The position numbers were made by a program, and so were the translations under genes. A stretch of 64,000 nucleotides of DNA from Ceratothoa steindachneri. Lineage: Eukaryota; Arthropoda; Malacostraca; Isopoda; Cymothoidae. Within the stretch, counting starts at the first letter, position 1, and each line of letters starts with the position of its first letter. Below are positions 23,551 to 36,340 of the stretch, piece after piece. Where the stretch lies: assembly GCA_963969495.1 (NCBI GenBank), contig OZ018318.1:173112040-173176039 (forward strand), read 5' to 3'. The notes under the pieces were generated by a model. The model worked only from the letters and a program-made list of their open reading frames with translations, was not told the DNA's origin and did no database searches.

Positions 23551-26500
23551 CAAGGAGAATGTTTAGTTCAGATAATCTTCAGATATATCCCAGGAGAATA
23601 GGCACAGGACACTCTACTAGTATAGTCTCCTGCATAAGATAGCTGAAAGGGAACTGGAAGAGACGAGCATCCGCATCTCATCCCAGTTGGCCTGCCCGGA
23701 GTCCACGTCATTTCCAGTTAAAGAATATGCCCTCAAGGACTAGCTCGGAGGAGATGCGCAGGCACTCTTCAAATAGGAAGGCAATTGTAGGAATGGACGT
23801 ACTCTTTATGTGGGAATCGTACTTCCAAATTTCACGGAGAAATGACACCGAAAGGGTAACACAAAATGTTAAATGTAGCAATTTGCTCTCCAAATTTCAA
23901 GACAAAGATGAGAAGAATTATTCGGAATATTTAATTGAATCGATCTAGAATGAGGAGCGTGATTGTTTACTTAAGAAAATTGAATAGCCAAAACACGGAG
24001 AATGAAGGCTGCAATTTAGTATCTAGAAGGGAAAGATAAAAACTAATCGAGTCCTATAAACAGTCGTTTACGGAATACACAAATTAGCCCCTTTAGGGAA
24101 TAACTAAAAGGACGAAAGTTACAATAAGTCAGACTCATCTTAGCTTATCTATCGATTTGTGAGAATAGACATTGTTGTAATTTGTTGTCACAAACTACCT
24201 TTTGGAGCAAACTTTATCGAAGTAAGAAAAAGAAACTCCTTTGGGAAAAGTATTCAATCATAATACGTTAATTGTCTGTGCTTTGAAAATCTATAGTTGA
24301 AATTATATAAAACTATTAAATACTTTAGTGTGGCAAAGCGCCTTCATCTAGAATTTAGAAAAAAGGACATTCTAGTCAACATATTAAACCTCACTCACTC
24401 ATAGTTTTCATTTAATACCCCTTTATCCTTCTGAAATTGTAATAAATTTTAACTATTGCACAAAATAATGTTCTGTGAGCAGAGGGCAATACCAAAATGT
24501 GGGATAATAGGGAACACGGAAGGATGATATATATCGAGTTCTCCAAAATTCTTGTCCATGTTTTTATTCTATGAATAAATTTTCGAAAATCCATTGAACC
24601 CTTTGAATGGCAAGGATTGGTGATCTGTAACCGTCAAAGGAACCTCTGTAGATCTCTCATTCCCTAGTAGATGACTGTCAAGGGGAGGTATTGTCAACAA
24701 CAACGAGTAAAATTACAATTGCTGGACAAAACCGTTTGAGAGAGTTTCACCTATGAAATTATACTCGCGATCAAGGGAAGAGAAGCAGTCCGAAGGACAC
24801 AGGCGCCGTTCGGTGAATATGAAATTAGTGAGCAACGTACTCAAATAAGGATGGAGAGTTTTCAACAGGAAATCAAAAAGAGCAGGATTTAACTTGATTT
24901 CGAGTTAAATAACAGGTAATTGTCAGCCGAAAAGAATGTTAAGAAAGTTTTGTTAAAGTAGTTTAGACAAGCTCTAAAGCATATGAAATATTAATGAAAC
25001 AATTTCGAGAGAATATTGGCATTTATTTTAAAACTTTGTCACAAAAACTAAAGACGTAAATTCCTAAACCAGAGGAAGTTAGTTTTGGTAAACCGAAGAT
25101 GAGAGTTTATTTTTCGATTTAATAAAAATGCCTAGAAAAGGGGGAACATTATGGATTTTCTATTTAACTCAGTTTTTAATGTTTATATAGATAATATTAA
25201 TAAAGTTGTAGAATTAGTGAGTTTATTCAGAAGTGAAAAAAATTGCGAATTATTTGACTTCAAACAAACTATAAAAGGATCATCCAAAATGTCGCTTTTC
25301 TCTGTGACAAATGAAGTAAACAAAAACCTTCCCTAACGATGGAAACATGTCCCTACCACTTTCCTTAAGTGCTATTAATATTATTTAATCTATTTATTCT
25401 CCTCTTAAAATATCAAGATAAGGTATCTTCTCCTTGGATTCTACTTCCATTAGGAAACACGCCATTAATTTCAAAACAGATATTTCTATTGATAATTTTG
25501 AAGTATTAGCATGAAAAAAAAATCTTCAAAGCCTCAAAACTTTAGAAAGATTATACATATAATACTACAAACCTACACTGAATGAAAATTTATGTGCAGT
25601 GCATTTGTTAATAACATAAATTTAACTACCCTTTGTTAATTGGTTGTCTCTTTCCCATCTCTCTCTTCTCCTCTCTCTGTGGAGGTACTATTCCTTCCCT
25701 GAAACCTATAAATACTAGCGCTAGTGTAAATCCACATTAGCTCTCCAAGATTGTCCCGCTTTAGTAATTATTAGCAATATCCTTTTATGTCTTGCTTTAT
25801 AATTCCTTTTATTTCGAAATAGAGATTTTGAGCGTATTTTAATTTCTAAAAAAAATTAAATCTTATTTATTTATTTAATAGCTGTTTCTATTCAACATCA
25901 AAAATACTTTTTTAATTTGTATTAATATTCTATATAAATTTATATTTCATAATTGACTTATATATTCTAATTTTTTTTCTGTGCATTACATGTTTGATCG
26001 CTAGTTTTCTCTACTCGTGTAATAATGTAGTGAGTCTATTTTTAAATGAATCATGTTTTTCTCTATTCCAGGTTTTGTATAAAAATAATTTTTTTTTTTT
26101 TAAATACCTAACTATTCCACACCTCGGATGGCATTCAAATGTGTCAGTTTTCGAACACCTGCATTTAATTGAAACCGATGAGAATCTGGCAAAACATTTT
26201 GTAGATGACTTAATAAGAGATTTAAGTCTTTCAAAACATTTTTGAGTACTACTAGCTTTGAGGTTTAAAAGAAAACAATTCTTTGAACGAATGTGATTGT
26301 TTTTCGATACTTGAAAATAGATAGTGGTTTAGTTTGTTGACACAATGTGACAGGTTTGTCAAACGCAAGAAACAACTTTTTATACAATGGCTCGAAAATA
26401 AACTTTCCCAAGAGAAATAGTATTAAATCATGAAAAATTACGTAAAATAAATTCTTTTTGCTAATTTCAAATTATTATAATTGCAATCCTCGCACTGTCA

Positions 26501-29500
26501 AGAAAATTGGAAAAAAAGGAATTGGCTCAGAAAGAAAAGGATTCAAGCCGATCTTTTGAAAATCAAAATAGAACTGTCTAAACCCCTCATGTCTGCAGCC
26601 AAAAAAAACATCTATAAAATTGCTGGGGGCTCTTTCCATCTCGGCAGAAACAAGTAAATTTTCTACCAATAAGAATAAGACCAAAATTTCCGTTCCTTCA
26701 AAGAAACGGGAAAAGCGTCTGCTCTAGGCACACACATCTGGAGTTCCGGCGGTTGTTAGGTACATACTTACAACAAAAGGACGAGGAGGAGTAGTTATGT
26801 TTTTGGTTATAATCATTGAGATAAGCAAGGAGGAACTTGCAAAGCGGATATGGCGTCAACCAATGAAGATGATGAAGTCACTTTTAATCATGCAAGATAA
26901 TGTTCCCACTCCTGTCTACAAGTTCTTTAAGAAATTGATTGATTTTGAAATAGAAGCGGAAAGCTTAAAAGATGTCGACAAAACAGTAAATATCAGACAC
27001 AAAATAAAAAAAATTCTGATGACAGAATTCCCTATTTTTTCGCTCGAGGACGATCCAAGAAGGTCAAAAGAAAATGTGCCTGTAATTTGATTAGGTAGTT
27101 TTTCTTTAATTCTCCTCTATGCCATATTATGATAATTGATACAATTGGGTATCTGAATGTCTAAAGACATAAAATGGTGATCTGAAGGTGAACTAGTAGG
27201 CCAAAATGGCTACTGACGTAGTAGGTCTAAACCTTGATTTATTCACTTATTTCAGACTACACGCGCGGTATAGTTGTTCACTGTTTTGCAGTTAACCTGC
27301 GTTGTATGCTTTAGAATAAGTTTTAATCATCTTTTACCAGTTGTGCAACGTATCTATCCACATTTTGTCTTTACTCACAGAGATTCAAGAAATATTCTTT
27401 GATAAGTGCGTATTCAAAACGAGACTTGAACTTTCTTTGGTTTCAAAGCCTGCCTTTTTGTTTCATTAAAATCCACTGAATGCTCATTTATGTTGAACTG
27501 CTTAAACAACATTTAGGATGAAACAATTTTCTATTATTTGGCTTAAAAAAGCATTTTATTAAGTTTATGGCCATTTATAACATTCTTCAGGAAGGTGTAT
27601 CTTAGGGTGCATAAAAGAGGCATTCCTGCATTCTGTCTTCTTATGGGAAGTGATAAATACATTATCTATGTATTTTTATGCAGATTTAGTAATAGATCTA
27701 GAGTGAAATGCAGAATCACACACAATGACCTTTGTCCTACACTAATTTGACTTCTGTTGACCACGCATTTTAGTGTCTTAGATTAACATTACGTACTTGA
27801 GCAGTCATTAATCGCAGCCTACCTGTCCCGATCATTAGCAAAGTTATTAGGAGAATTATATATTTCATGCCTGTTGTTATCACAGGCACCATTCTCACAC
27901 TTTATTGCCATTTGCCTTGTCGGCATGGTTGGGATAGAAATGTACCAGCAAACATCTCATAGTCAGAGATTAGGGATGTACGCATTACACTGCAATTGAA
28001 GTTCTAATATTATTTCTTTATAAGAATTAACACACATTTACAGATATTGTAATATATTAATCATTAAAATATATCAGCATCATAGAATATGACGACTTGA
28101 AGGTGTCAATAGTATTTTATTATTTGTTACAAAATTAAGGATTAGTTGCATGGGTGAGCTTAGCTTCCTATTCTTACCCCTTGATAATTTGAATAAACTA
28201 CCTATTATTAAATGCTCCTCTAATTTTAATACCATTCTTCTGTTAAAGCCTTCTTTATCTCTCTAACCAGTGTTTCGCCAGAACCAATGGCTCCTAAGAA
28301 CACCATATAAATACGATAGTAACATTATTTATTCAGCTTCTTTGTTAACATACATAATAATAAATCGATGTACATTTATGTTTATTTTTGAGATTTTGTT
28401 TACGTAATGTGGAAGTAAATTTGACCACAACACATACTCCCAGATCATTTTAAGGGATTAGAAGGTATTACCTACAAATACCTGCGCAACTTCTATCCAA
28501 AGGTTGTTTGTTCTTTATTATGTAATTTAAATGAAAATAAATTATTAGAGAATGTCTATTCCTTATTAACAAGTAGAGGTTTACAATTAATTTGTACACT
28601 CGAAAGCATAATTCGTCCTCCTTGACACTAAATATGTATATCTGAAAATACCGAGACATAATCATACCTAAAACCTGCAACTATTTTAAACAGCTTCCAG
28701 GATTACAGAGTAGCTCTATTATCTCTCTCCAATTTGTGAGTATCTTTGGCTATTTATTAAGTACCATTTGACTACAGAATAATATTTTACTGAATAAAAC
28801 GTCAGGCGTTGCATAGACTTGGCTATCTATCTAGATATAGTAACACTTTTGCCTTTTTCTGTAGCTTCCTCATACGAAACTCAAGATAGGAATGTAATCA
28901 TCAATCCCAGAGGATTCAAAGATTCAGGATGAAATAGTTGCTCGGAATCGTGAGAGACGATTTACTTCCCTCGCAGCTGATTAATTGCTCTTCTCGGCAT
29001 ACGAGTTTCAAGGCTTCAAAAGCTTTCTAGCCCATTCCAATTAATAATGCTGAAATTCATAGGGCGCTCCTGTGGTAGGTAGAACTAAAGTTTTAGAGAG
29101 TTTGTTTTATGGCAATTAAGGGAAAACATGATTGGGGAGAAATTTTACACATAAATAGGGAATTTATTTATAAATAAAAAGTGATTTGATTTTAAGAGGG
29201 AGACCTTATCACCCTTCTACCCAAAGAGAGGTCGAAGCTCATTGACGCTAATCGGAGTAAAAATTATCAATGAATCTTCGGTAGCAGAAAAAAAGGTAAA
29301 AGAGTTGGCAAAATAAGATTGTGTGTTAAAAATTGATCATGGACAAGATATAAACACTAAATCTAAAAAAATACAAATTCCTGCTATTTGTTGGTCCATT
29401 TAAAAAAAAAAAAAAAGGAAAAATATAGTTTGGGACTTCTTTTTTTTCCTTCTCATCATTTTATGATTTTTTTCTGTTCCGTCACAAGGGGTGGGGGGTT

Positions 29501-31097
29501 CTATGTTGAAATTTACCCTTAGTGTTCACTTCGATCCGAATCCAGAAGAATAATGTGTAAATGATATAAACGATTCAGAAGTTATTAATGTAACTTTCAG
29601 TTATAGGAGAATTTACTCTATATCTTCTTATAAACCTATGTTAGAAATCTCTATCAATGTTCCAGGGCCTACGCTTAAAAATGGGGTAGATTCAGTGGGA
29701 AATTGCGTCCTTTTTTGGTCTTAATAAAAACGTGGATTTAAAATCGCCTTTTTAGGCCTGAATAAAAAGGTTTTAAATCTATAAATTCGCCGCTGCCTTT
29801 GAAAATTTAGTCCCTGTGTACTGTTGTAATTATGGCTATTAAAGGCAGGAGCTACGCACCCTCCAGTCCTCAGTGCCCACTTATTTTCTTGGCCTTCGAC
29901 TAAATTGGCAGGCTTAGTTTGATATCCAAATTTTGTCTATTCTTCCCTGGTCGGGACCTTAAATAAGGAATTAATACTCCATCCTTATTGGCTCCAGTGG
30001 TGGTGTTTTGTTCTTAACATGCTGTCATTTTTCCACCATTTTCTTCTTATACTTCTTCACCCCCTCTTTTGCCCCGGCATGAAGTAAAAGGGGAGAATTG
30101 AATTTAGTAAAAAGAATTTGGCGAGAGGGTTTTACCTTGAAACTTCAATTTCATGTTCACCTTTCCCTATGGGGACTTATATTTAACGCAGGATCCAAAC
30201 AATCACTTCCTACAGCGTATATTATCTGCTCGAGTATAGTCGACACTCACTAAAACTCCATCCAGTGAATTAACAAAGCAGATGTTGCTTAATTTGTTGC
30301 AAATGTCCCTTCCTCTCGTCTTTACCGTATCCAATTTGGACCCAACCATTCGACATTAACCTGTCAATTTCGAGACCAAGCAAAAGGTTTAGAATAAAAA
30401 ATTAAGGGAAATAAAAAGTTAAAAATATCGTACTTCCAATGGCAGTTTAGGAAAGCAGACGCCAAGAATGTTAAAGAAATTGAGCTGATAAAGAAAATAT
30501 ATTTCATTCACAAAGAACCTACCAAAAAAACCGAGTAGTTCCATAATTTCAGGAAATAGGGGAAGAACTTTGCCAATTAACAAGTTCAGGTGTTTATTAG
30601 GTGTAATTAGATTCATTCTTGGGCTTCAATCGATGTGGTGCATAGACCTGTCGGCCGTTAGGAAGATATATGAACCGACTATGCGCATGTTGCATTTGTG
30701 TGTAGCAGAAAAGGTGTTGCATTGAATAAATTATCATTGTGCAATTGCTTTGTGAGTTTTCGTTTCCAGCTTACGAAAAATCTTTCTTGCGTTGAATTTG
30801 AAGCTTTTTAAGATGATTCTAGATAGAAAAATGCAACTTTCTTGTATTTTAGCTTTATTCATTATGAGTTGACGTTTCACGATTACACTTATCGTATCTT
30901 GAGAACATACTAAGTAAAATTAAATTGATCCACCTAATTTATATAAAGTGTTCAGGTATGAATGGAATGGTGGGATAGGCTTGTCATATACGCAGGTAGG
31001 TGACCGTTCAGAGGCTAGCGTTAATGAGACACGAAGGCAAGGAGTAATGGATCAAAGCTGCACCAGAAGAGCTATCTATGTATAAATAACTGGATAT
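23551..31097. other. Long gene-free AT-rich stretch
   Basis: Contains only short frames; the longest are 97 codons (26797-27090 +) and 83 codons (25994-26245 +). Neither has a motif I recognise. Poly-T (about 26086-26101) and poly-A (about 29402-29416) runs are present. No RNA gene or transposon terminus was identified. Confidence 0.5.
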
Positions 31098-31145
31098 ATT
31101 GTACATGCATTATACAGACATGGGTATGTATAATGCATGTACAAT
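31098..31145. repeat. Perfect 17-bp inverted repeat (hairpin)
   Basis: ATTGTACATGCATTATA (31098-31114) and its exact reverse complement (31129-31145) flank a 14-nt loop. It lies about 80 bp beyond the presumed 3' end of the adjacent LINE. Confidence 0.9.
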
Positions 31146-31214
31146 TTTAAAGGACATTGGACCCGTGTCGAACAGGTTTACACAACTAAAAACCGAATGA
31201 TTCGAGTTTAGGTA

Positions 31215-32830
31215 TAACCAAACAAACAAACAATTAATTGGCACCTACAGGGAGTATAAATGCTCATACATGGTAGGCCCTATTGAGATTAAGGTTAAAT
31301 TAGGTGGAACCCCCTTTAATAATTGTAAGCTATTTTAACTTTATTTTCTTTTAAGTATTGATCAAATTTCTTCTTTATAAATTCTGTGTTTAGGGCGCTG
31401 ACTACTTATTGTGGTAGATTGTTCCAGACTTGAACGATGCGGTTGCTGAAGGCAAATTTTCCCATTGATGTTTTGAATTTCCCTTCTTCATCTTCTTACC
31501 GTGTCTTCGCGTCGCTGACACACTTCTTAAATTGAAAAAAATTTCTGCAGTATCGGAAAAGAGATTCAGTTTTTAAGCCTATCATTGTAGCTGAGATGTT
31601 TAATTCCCCTCATCATTTTCGTATAGTGACGCTGTACTTGTTCTATTATATTTACATCTCTAGTTAATCGTGGAGACCAGAAAGGAGCAGAATAATCTAA
31701 TATAGGTCTGACTAATGACTTGTATAGTTTTAACATCGTCTCTGAATTACGCGTTGAGACGGATTGCCTGATAAATGAGGCAACCCTTGTTGCTTTATTT
31801 CTAATTGCAACGCATTGACTGGAGAAATTTAATTTATTATCTATTTTAACTCCTAGATCGACCTGCTCTTTTACTTCGATAATCTCGGTATCTTCGAGAT
31901 AAGATTTAAATTTAGGATTATTTTTTCCGAAATGTAAAATGCAACATTTGGAAGCATTAAGCTTCATGCCAGATTCGTTGCACCATTTAGTTAACAAATT
32001 CATGCAGTTTTGTAAACAGCTTGAGTCTTCCTTATCCTTTATTATCTACCCAAGTTTAGTATCGTCGGCAAATAAATTTACTTGGCAATTCATTATAGAA
32101 CCTAAGGTGATTACAAAAATTATAAAGAGTAGTGGCCCTAAAACGGAACCTTGAGGAACTCCGCTAGTTATCGGCAGCCAATCGGACGTCACCCCATTTA
32201 AAATTACCTTCTGCTTACTACCTGTCAAACAATTTTTAATCCAAGTTATCGTTTTCTCATTGCTATGCATAGCTTTTATATTTGAAAGGAGGATATTGAA
32301 CGGAAGTTTATTAAAGGCTTTAGAAAAATCTAGATACACCACAATGACACTAGAACCTAAATCGAGAGCTTTTGCTACATGCTTATCAAATGTGATCAGA
32401 CTAGTGACACAAGAGCTCCTTTCCTGAAACCATGCTGACTATTTACTAAGAGTTGATTTCTCTCCGGATGATTGCGTAATTTTAAATCAATCATTGATTT
32501 CATTAGTTTACATATATGTAAGGTTAAGTTTACTGGCTGATAGTTCTCCTTTTCCTTACGTTTACCCTTTTTGAATATTGGGAAAACATTGGCCAGTTTC
32601 CAATCTCTAGGAACAAAATTTGCCTCTATTTTATCAACCCCGCTAGCTTTATCAGGACTTAATTTATTAATTGCATTTTTTGCATCATCTGCCGTAACTA
32701 TTGTTTCATTCATTTTTGGAATGTTACTATTTATGTTTTCTAGGCTTTCCTCATTTAAATTCGGAATATCTTTGTTAAAAACTGAAGCAAAATAATTATT
32801 CAAGATATTCGCCTTTTTAAGGTAATTTAC
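31215..32830 (-). pseudogene. CR1/L2-like LINE, 5'-truncated, broken ORF2
   Basis: The element reads right to left. A pre-RT/fingers segment (32803-32396) has INKLSPDKASGVDKIEANF, DWKLANVFPIFKKG and SQHGFRKG. The palm (32342-32046) has VYLDFSKAFNKLP, SGVPQGSVLGPLLF and the catalytic LFADDTKLG. The thumb and tail (32003-31566) has WCNESGMKLNASKC and LVRPILDYSAPFWSP. A 3' piece at about 31470-31340 reads IVQVWNNLPQ-stop-VVSALNTEF. The catalytic ADD is intact, but frameshifts separate the three frames and about 30 residues expected between KIEANF and VPRDWK are missing. The 5' end (endonuclease) is absent. Minus-strand sequence ends near a (TTGT)n-like tail at about 31232-31215, typical of a short 3' microsatellite of this LINE group. 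Subfamily assignment is by resemblance only. Confidence 0.85.
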
Positions 32831-33079
32831 AAATTGGCAATGAGACTATCATACATACAAAAAAAGAGTAATTAACAATGACACATACAATTAAATAGAA
32901 ATGGACCGAAAGAACAAAAGAAAATAAATATACACAGGGGAACGTTTAGCATACAGGATGAAATATTATACAAGCAGTGTTTATATTACAAAGACAGTTT
33001 CTTTTTTTCTTTTTTCTTAGCCTACAAATTAAATGTGCCAAAAAAAATTATATATACATAAGCAATAAGGCTGCTTCCT
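32831..33079. other. A/T-rich spacer between LINE and gypsy-like element
   Basis: Low-complexity A-rich and T-rich DNA. It may contain the remnant 3' LTR of the minus-strand element, but I see no sequence resembling the LTRs at 53.9 or 60.4 kb. Confidence 0.4.
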
Positions 33080-35870
33080 AATGAGCGTTTAGCTGGGGTT
33101 AGTGGCCTAGGGGTTAAAGCTGAGGCTATCTGCTGCAGAATTATCTGACCCGTTAATGTACCAAATTTTAAACTGGTATTCCTTAATGAGTAGGCTCCAG
33201 CGCATAAGGAGCCCGTTATTATTTTTAACATTACGAAGGTATGCAAGAGGGCGGTGGTCCGTCTCGATTATGAACTCCTTCCCTATCAGATACATTTTAA
33301 ACTTCTGTACATTCCATACTATAGCTAAGGCTTTCCGTTCTATGAAGTCATAATTATTTTCGCGCGGTGATAACTTGTGGCTCGCGTAAGCCACAGGGTA
33401 GCTTTCGCCGTCGTCACCATACTGCAGGAGCACACAACCAATGCCCTTGTTACTTGCGTCCGTCCTTTTTCCGAATTGCTTATTAGGGTTCGGCAGTCTC
33501 AGTATGGGGGCGGACGCTAATATTTTTTTCTTTAACTGGTAAAAATGGAAAGTAGCCTTCGAATTCCACACGCTGCGATCCGGAGACTTCTTATGGAGGA
33601 GCTCACATAAGGGCGCATCGGGCAAGGTAGGGAGAAGATAATCCTTATCCTGCTCTCCGGAGACAACTTTTATTACATTAAGGGAGTCCGCGGGGTACCC
33701 ATCCTCCATAGCTAATTCTTTATCGAGGGTCACGATGTTATTTATGCTTACCCGAGAGAAAATGGCTATGAGGGCCTTGGCGCAGGTAAGACTGTCAATA
33801 CGTTTCATAGGCTCTGCTTTGCGGAAGCGTGTTGCAGGGTCCACAAGGGTGAGGATATAACTATGCCCCTCGCTGAACGGGAGGTCAATGGCCACGCGAA
33901 AGAACGGCTCTGAGATGATTTGTCCCTTCTGAAGTAGGGCCAGCTTAATGCGCCCTTTTGCCATGGTTTTCTGGCAAATGTCGCAAGACTGGTAGTATTT
34001 CGCGATATCTACGGCAGCACCCAGCCAAAAGAAATACAAGTATATCCTCTGCGCAGTCTTGTTATTACTTAACTAACCCGAAAACACACTATCGTGTGCA
34101 AACATAAGAACGAGCGGGTTGTGTGAGTGTTGGACGCACAGCAAATAAGTCTCGAAAGTTATTGCCATCAAAGGTGGCGCGGTACAAAAGGCTTACTTTT
34201 ACGAGGTAAGAGACCGTTTTGTGGCCCTGGGCCGAATCTTGCTCGTAGTTACGAGCTTTCTAACACAGGGGACAAAGAGATTCGCACTCCTTCTCCGCTC
34301 GAGCGAGTTTTTCGCTCCTGGCCCTGCTAAACTCAGCGTCGCAAGGGGCCTCAAAGGGAGCTTGTGACTGTGATTCCATTTTTGCCTGGGCCTGCGTAAC
34401 AAGAGCTGAGGCACAGGGTTGGGGGACACTGTCCGATCAAGAATGAGCAAAACTTAATAGGGGCTAAAACGACTTCAGCTCAGCCGGTAAAGTATTGGCA
34501 CTCAAAGTAGCACTTCACAATAGGGAAGCAGTTTGCGCGTTCCAGGTAGTCGTGGACTACTGCAAACATTTTGTGTTCAGGGACCACTGGGGAAAGTAAT
34601 TCATTTGACAATACGATACACGTGCAATCTGTATCGCGAACGAGAATGGATACTTGGCATCCATTTACGAGTCCGTTTTCAAATTTTAAGTCTCAGGTTG
34701 AGTTTTTATTAAGAGAAAATAAACCTGATGATGGGGGAGCAGGAGCAGCGCTCATTTATTGGACTTGGGGAGTGAAGTTATTCCAGAGCTGGGAATTCTG
34801 GGGGCAGTTTGGACGCAAGTGCCCTTCTACTTCGCACGTAAAGCAAACTATCGGTCTCCTGGGGAATGACACGCAGGGGAATTAGGAATAAGTGGTTTGA
34901 TATCTCTGGGTTCCTTGGGGAAAAACTTCTGGGTTTAGAGAGGCCCAATACCTTAACGTACTTAGGGGCGTTACGGGGAGGGAATCGTGAGTTATTAATC
35001 TTGGACTTGGGAGATGAAGGAGCATTCTTCTTATTGTCCTTTGGATAGAGGTTATGGCTTGCGGTGTTGACATTCGCCTCTTTAATGCACTTCTTGAAGG
35101 TGTAGCACCTACGGTCCTTCACAAATGCGCGGATTTCTGTGGGCAGCGCAGCCAATAACTGATCCTTAAGAACAAAGTCAACTAAAGACTCATAATCATG
35201 GGCGATCTTAGAAGTGTCTAACCAAAAATTAAAATGTCGCTGGAAGGTGTAACCAAATTGACGAAAGATCTGACCCGGTTGAATTCGGGCATGTTGAAAT
35301 TTTGAACTGTGAAAGTCAGGGGGTCATGTTATAAGCCGCCAACAGCTCAGACTTTAGGGTCGAATAGTCGATGATGGCTTCTGTAGTAAGGTAAATGAGA
35401 ATATCCCGGAGCTGGAAGCTGAAAATGAAGAGTAATTTGGCGAAACCGTCTGCCTCGATGTCCCAATGATTGACTTAGAATATTTTCTCAAAGTAAGGGG
35501 GAGATAAAATCCAAAGTCCTCACCTTCTTTGAACGTCGGAAGCTTGACTGACGCGGACTGGGGCTTCCGTACGTGAGTTAATGGAGAGGGTCTCAGATCG
35601 GCCGCAATTTAGCTTCAGTCATGGTGTCGACCCCTCTATCTTGAATTTCTTTCCTTTCTGCTCTTTCTTGCTCTTCTCTTTTTCTCTCTTCTTCTTCTTT
35701 AGCTCTTCTTTACGCTCTTTCTTGCCTTTCTTCTTCCTGGATGTATGGAATGAGGTCTTTCCCGGTTAATCCGAGGACTTCGCCTTGCAATTTAAATTTG
35801 TCGAAAAAGAACATCTTGGCAGAAGTTCAATTAACCGCAGGCACTGGACGGGGTTAACGAACTGAATGAG
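33080..35870 (-). mobile_element. Gmr1-like Ty3/gypsy element, old internally deleted copy
   Basis: Reading right to left the order is gag, protease, integrase, RNase H, the same as in the element at 53.9-61.9 kb. Gag begins with an acidic/basic coil (about 35790-35640). A fragment with TEIRAFVKDR follows (35155-34778), then a CxxCx4Hx4C knuckle, CFTCEVEGHLRPNC, in another frame (about 34850). The protease region has VRDTDCTCIVLSNELL (about 34640-34590). A pre-integrase segment has KVSLLYRATFDG (about 34210-34170), followed by the fused pol frame at 34039-33107. Two blocks are missing: the integrase core after its first half, and the RT fingers/palm. Divergence from the 54-kb copy is high. 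Its 5' LTR is probably the block at 37.4-38.3 kb, separated by a mariner insertion. Confidence 0.85.
33107..34039 (-). pseudogene. Collapsed pol frame: integrase N-half + integrase tail + RNase H
   Basis: One 310-codon open frame holds three separated parts of pol. Residues 1 to about 115 are integrase zinc finger/core start (CDICQ, FFRVAIDL, GHSYILTLVDPATRF). Then, directly after IFSRVSINN, comes the post-integrase tail (MEDGYPADSLNVIKVVSGEQ, counterpart of MDAVYPGTPLQVIHAV in the other copy). Then, after LPDAPLCELL, comes the connection/RNase H region (APILRLPNPNKQF, RTDASNKGIG, LAIVW, ETDHRPLAYL, NSAADSL). Both deletions preserved the frame. The second integrase Asp and Glu and the whole RT palm are gone, and the RNase H Glu position reads Lys (ERKALAI versus KMEALAI), so no enzyme activity is expected. 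Confidence 0.8.
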
Positions 35871-36255
35871 CCCAAAATACGCACATGAAAAGAATATGCC
35901 CTAATAGACGCGGGAGCCTTGCTTCGCTAAATAAAATCTACACTACCCCAAAATACACACATTAAAAAATTTGAGTCTTCACGGATTAAGAAGGGTTACG
36001 GGTTCTAATAACCTTCTTGGAGATTAAAAAACATCTAAGTAGGAGCTAAGTCTCAGCAATTTGAGTTAAAATAGACGTTCACGGTACAGATAGACACACA
36101 CAACAATTAAACATAGAAGGGTTGTTCCACGAATCTAAAAATAAATTGAACGCTACTCAGCCTTAAAAAATACAAAGAAATAGAAAGAACTTTAAAATGA
36201 CCTCTCTAAAGACCTTTTAATAACTCTACTGAACCTTACACCAGAGTTTATAATA

Positions 36256-36258
<3 letters not shown>

Positions 36259-36336
<78 letters not shown>
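36259..36336. repeat. (TA)n array, left of mariner
   Basis: About 78 bp of uninterrupted TA ending exactly where the mariner terminal repeat begins. Confidence 0.95.

Positions 36337-36340
<4 letters not shown>

Noticed and set aside
34199..34450. 83-codon minus frame as a distinct gene.
   Set aside because: It overlaps, in a shifted frame, the pre-integrase region of the old Gmr1-like copy, which is recognisable in another frame.
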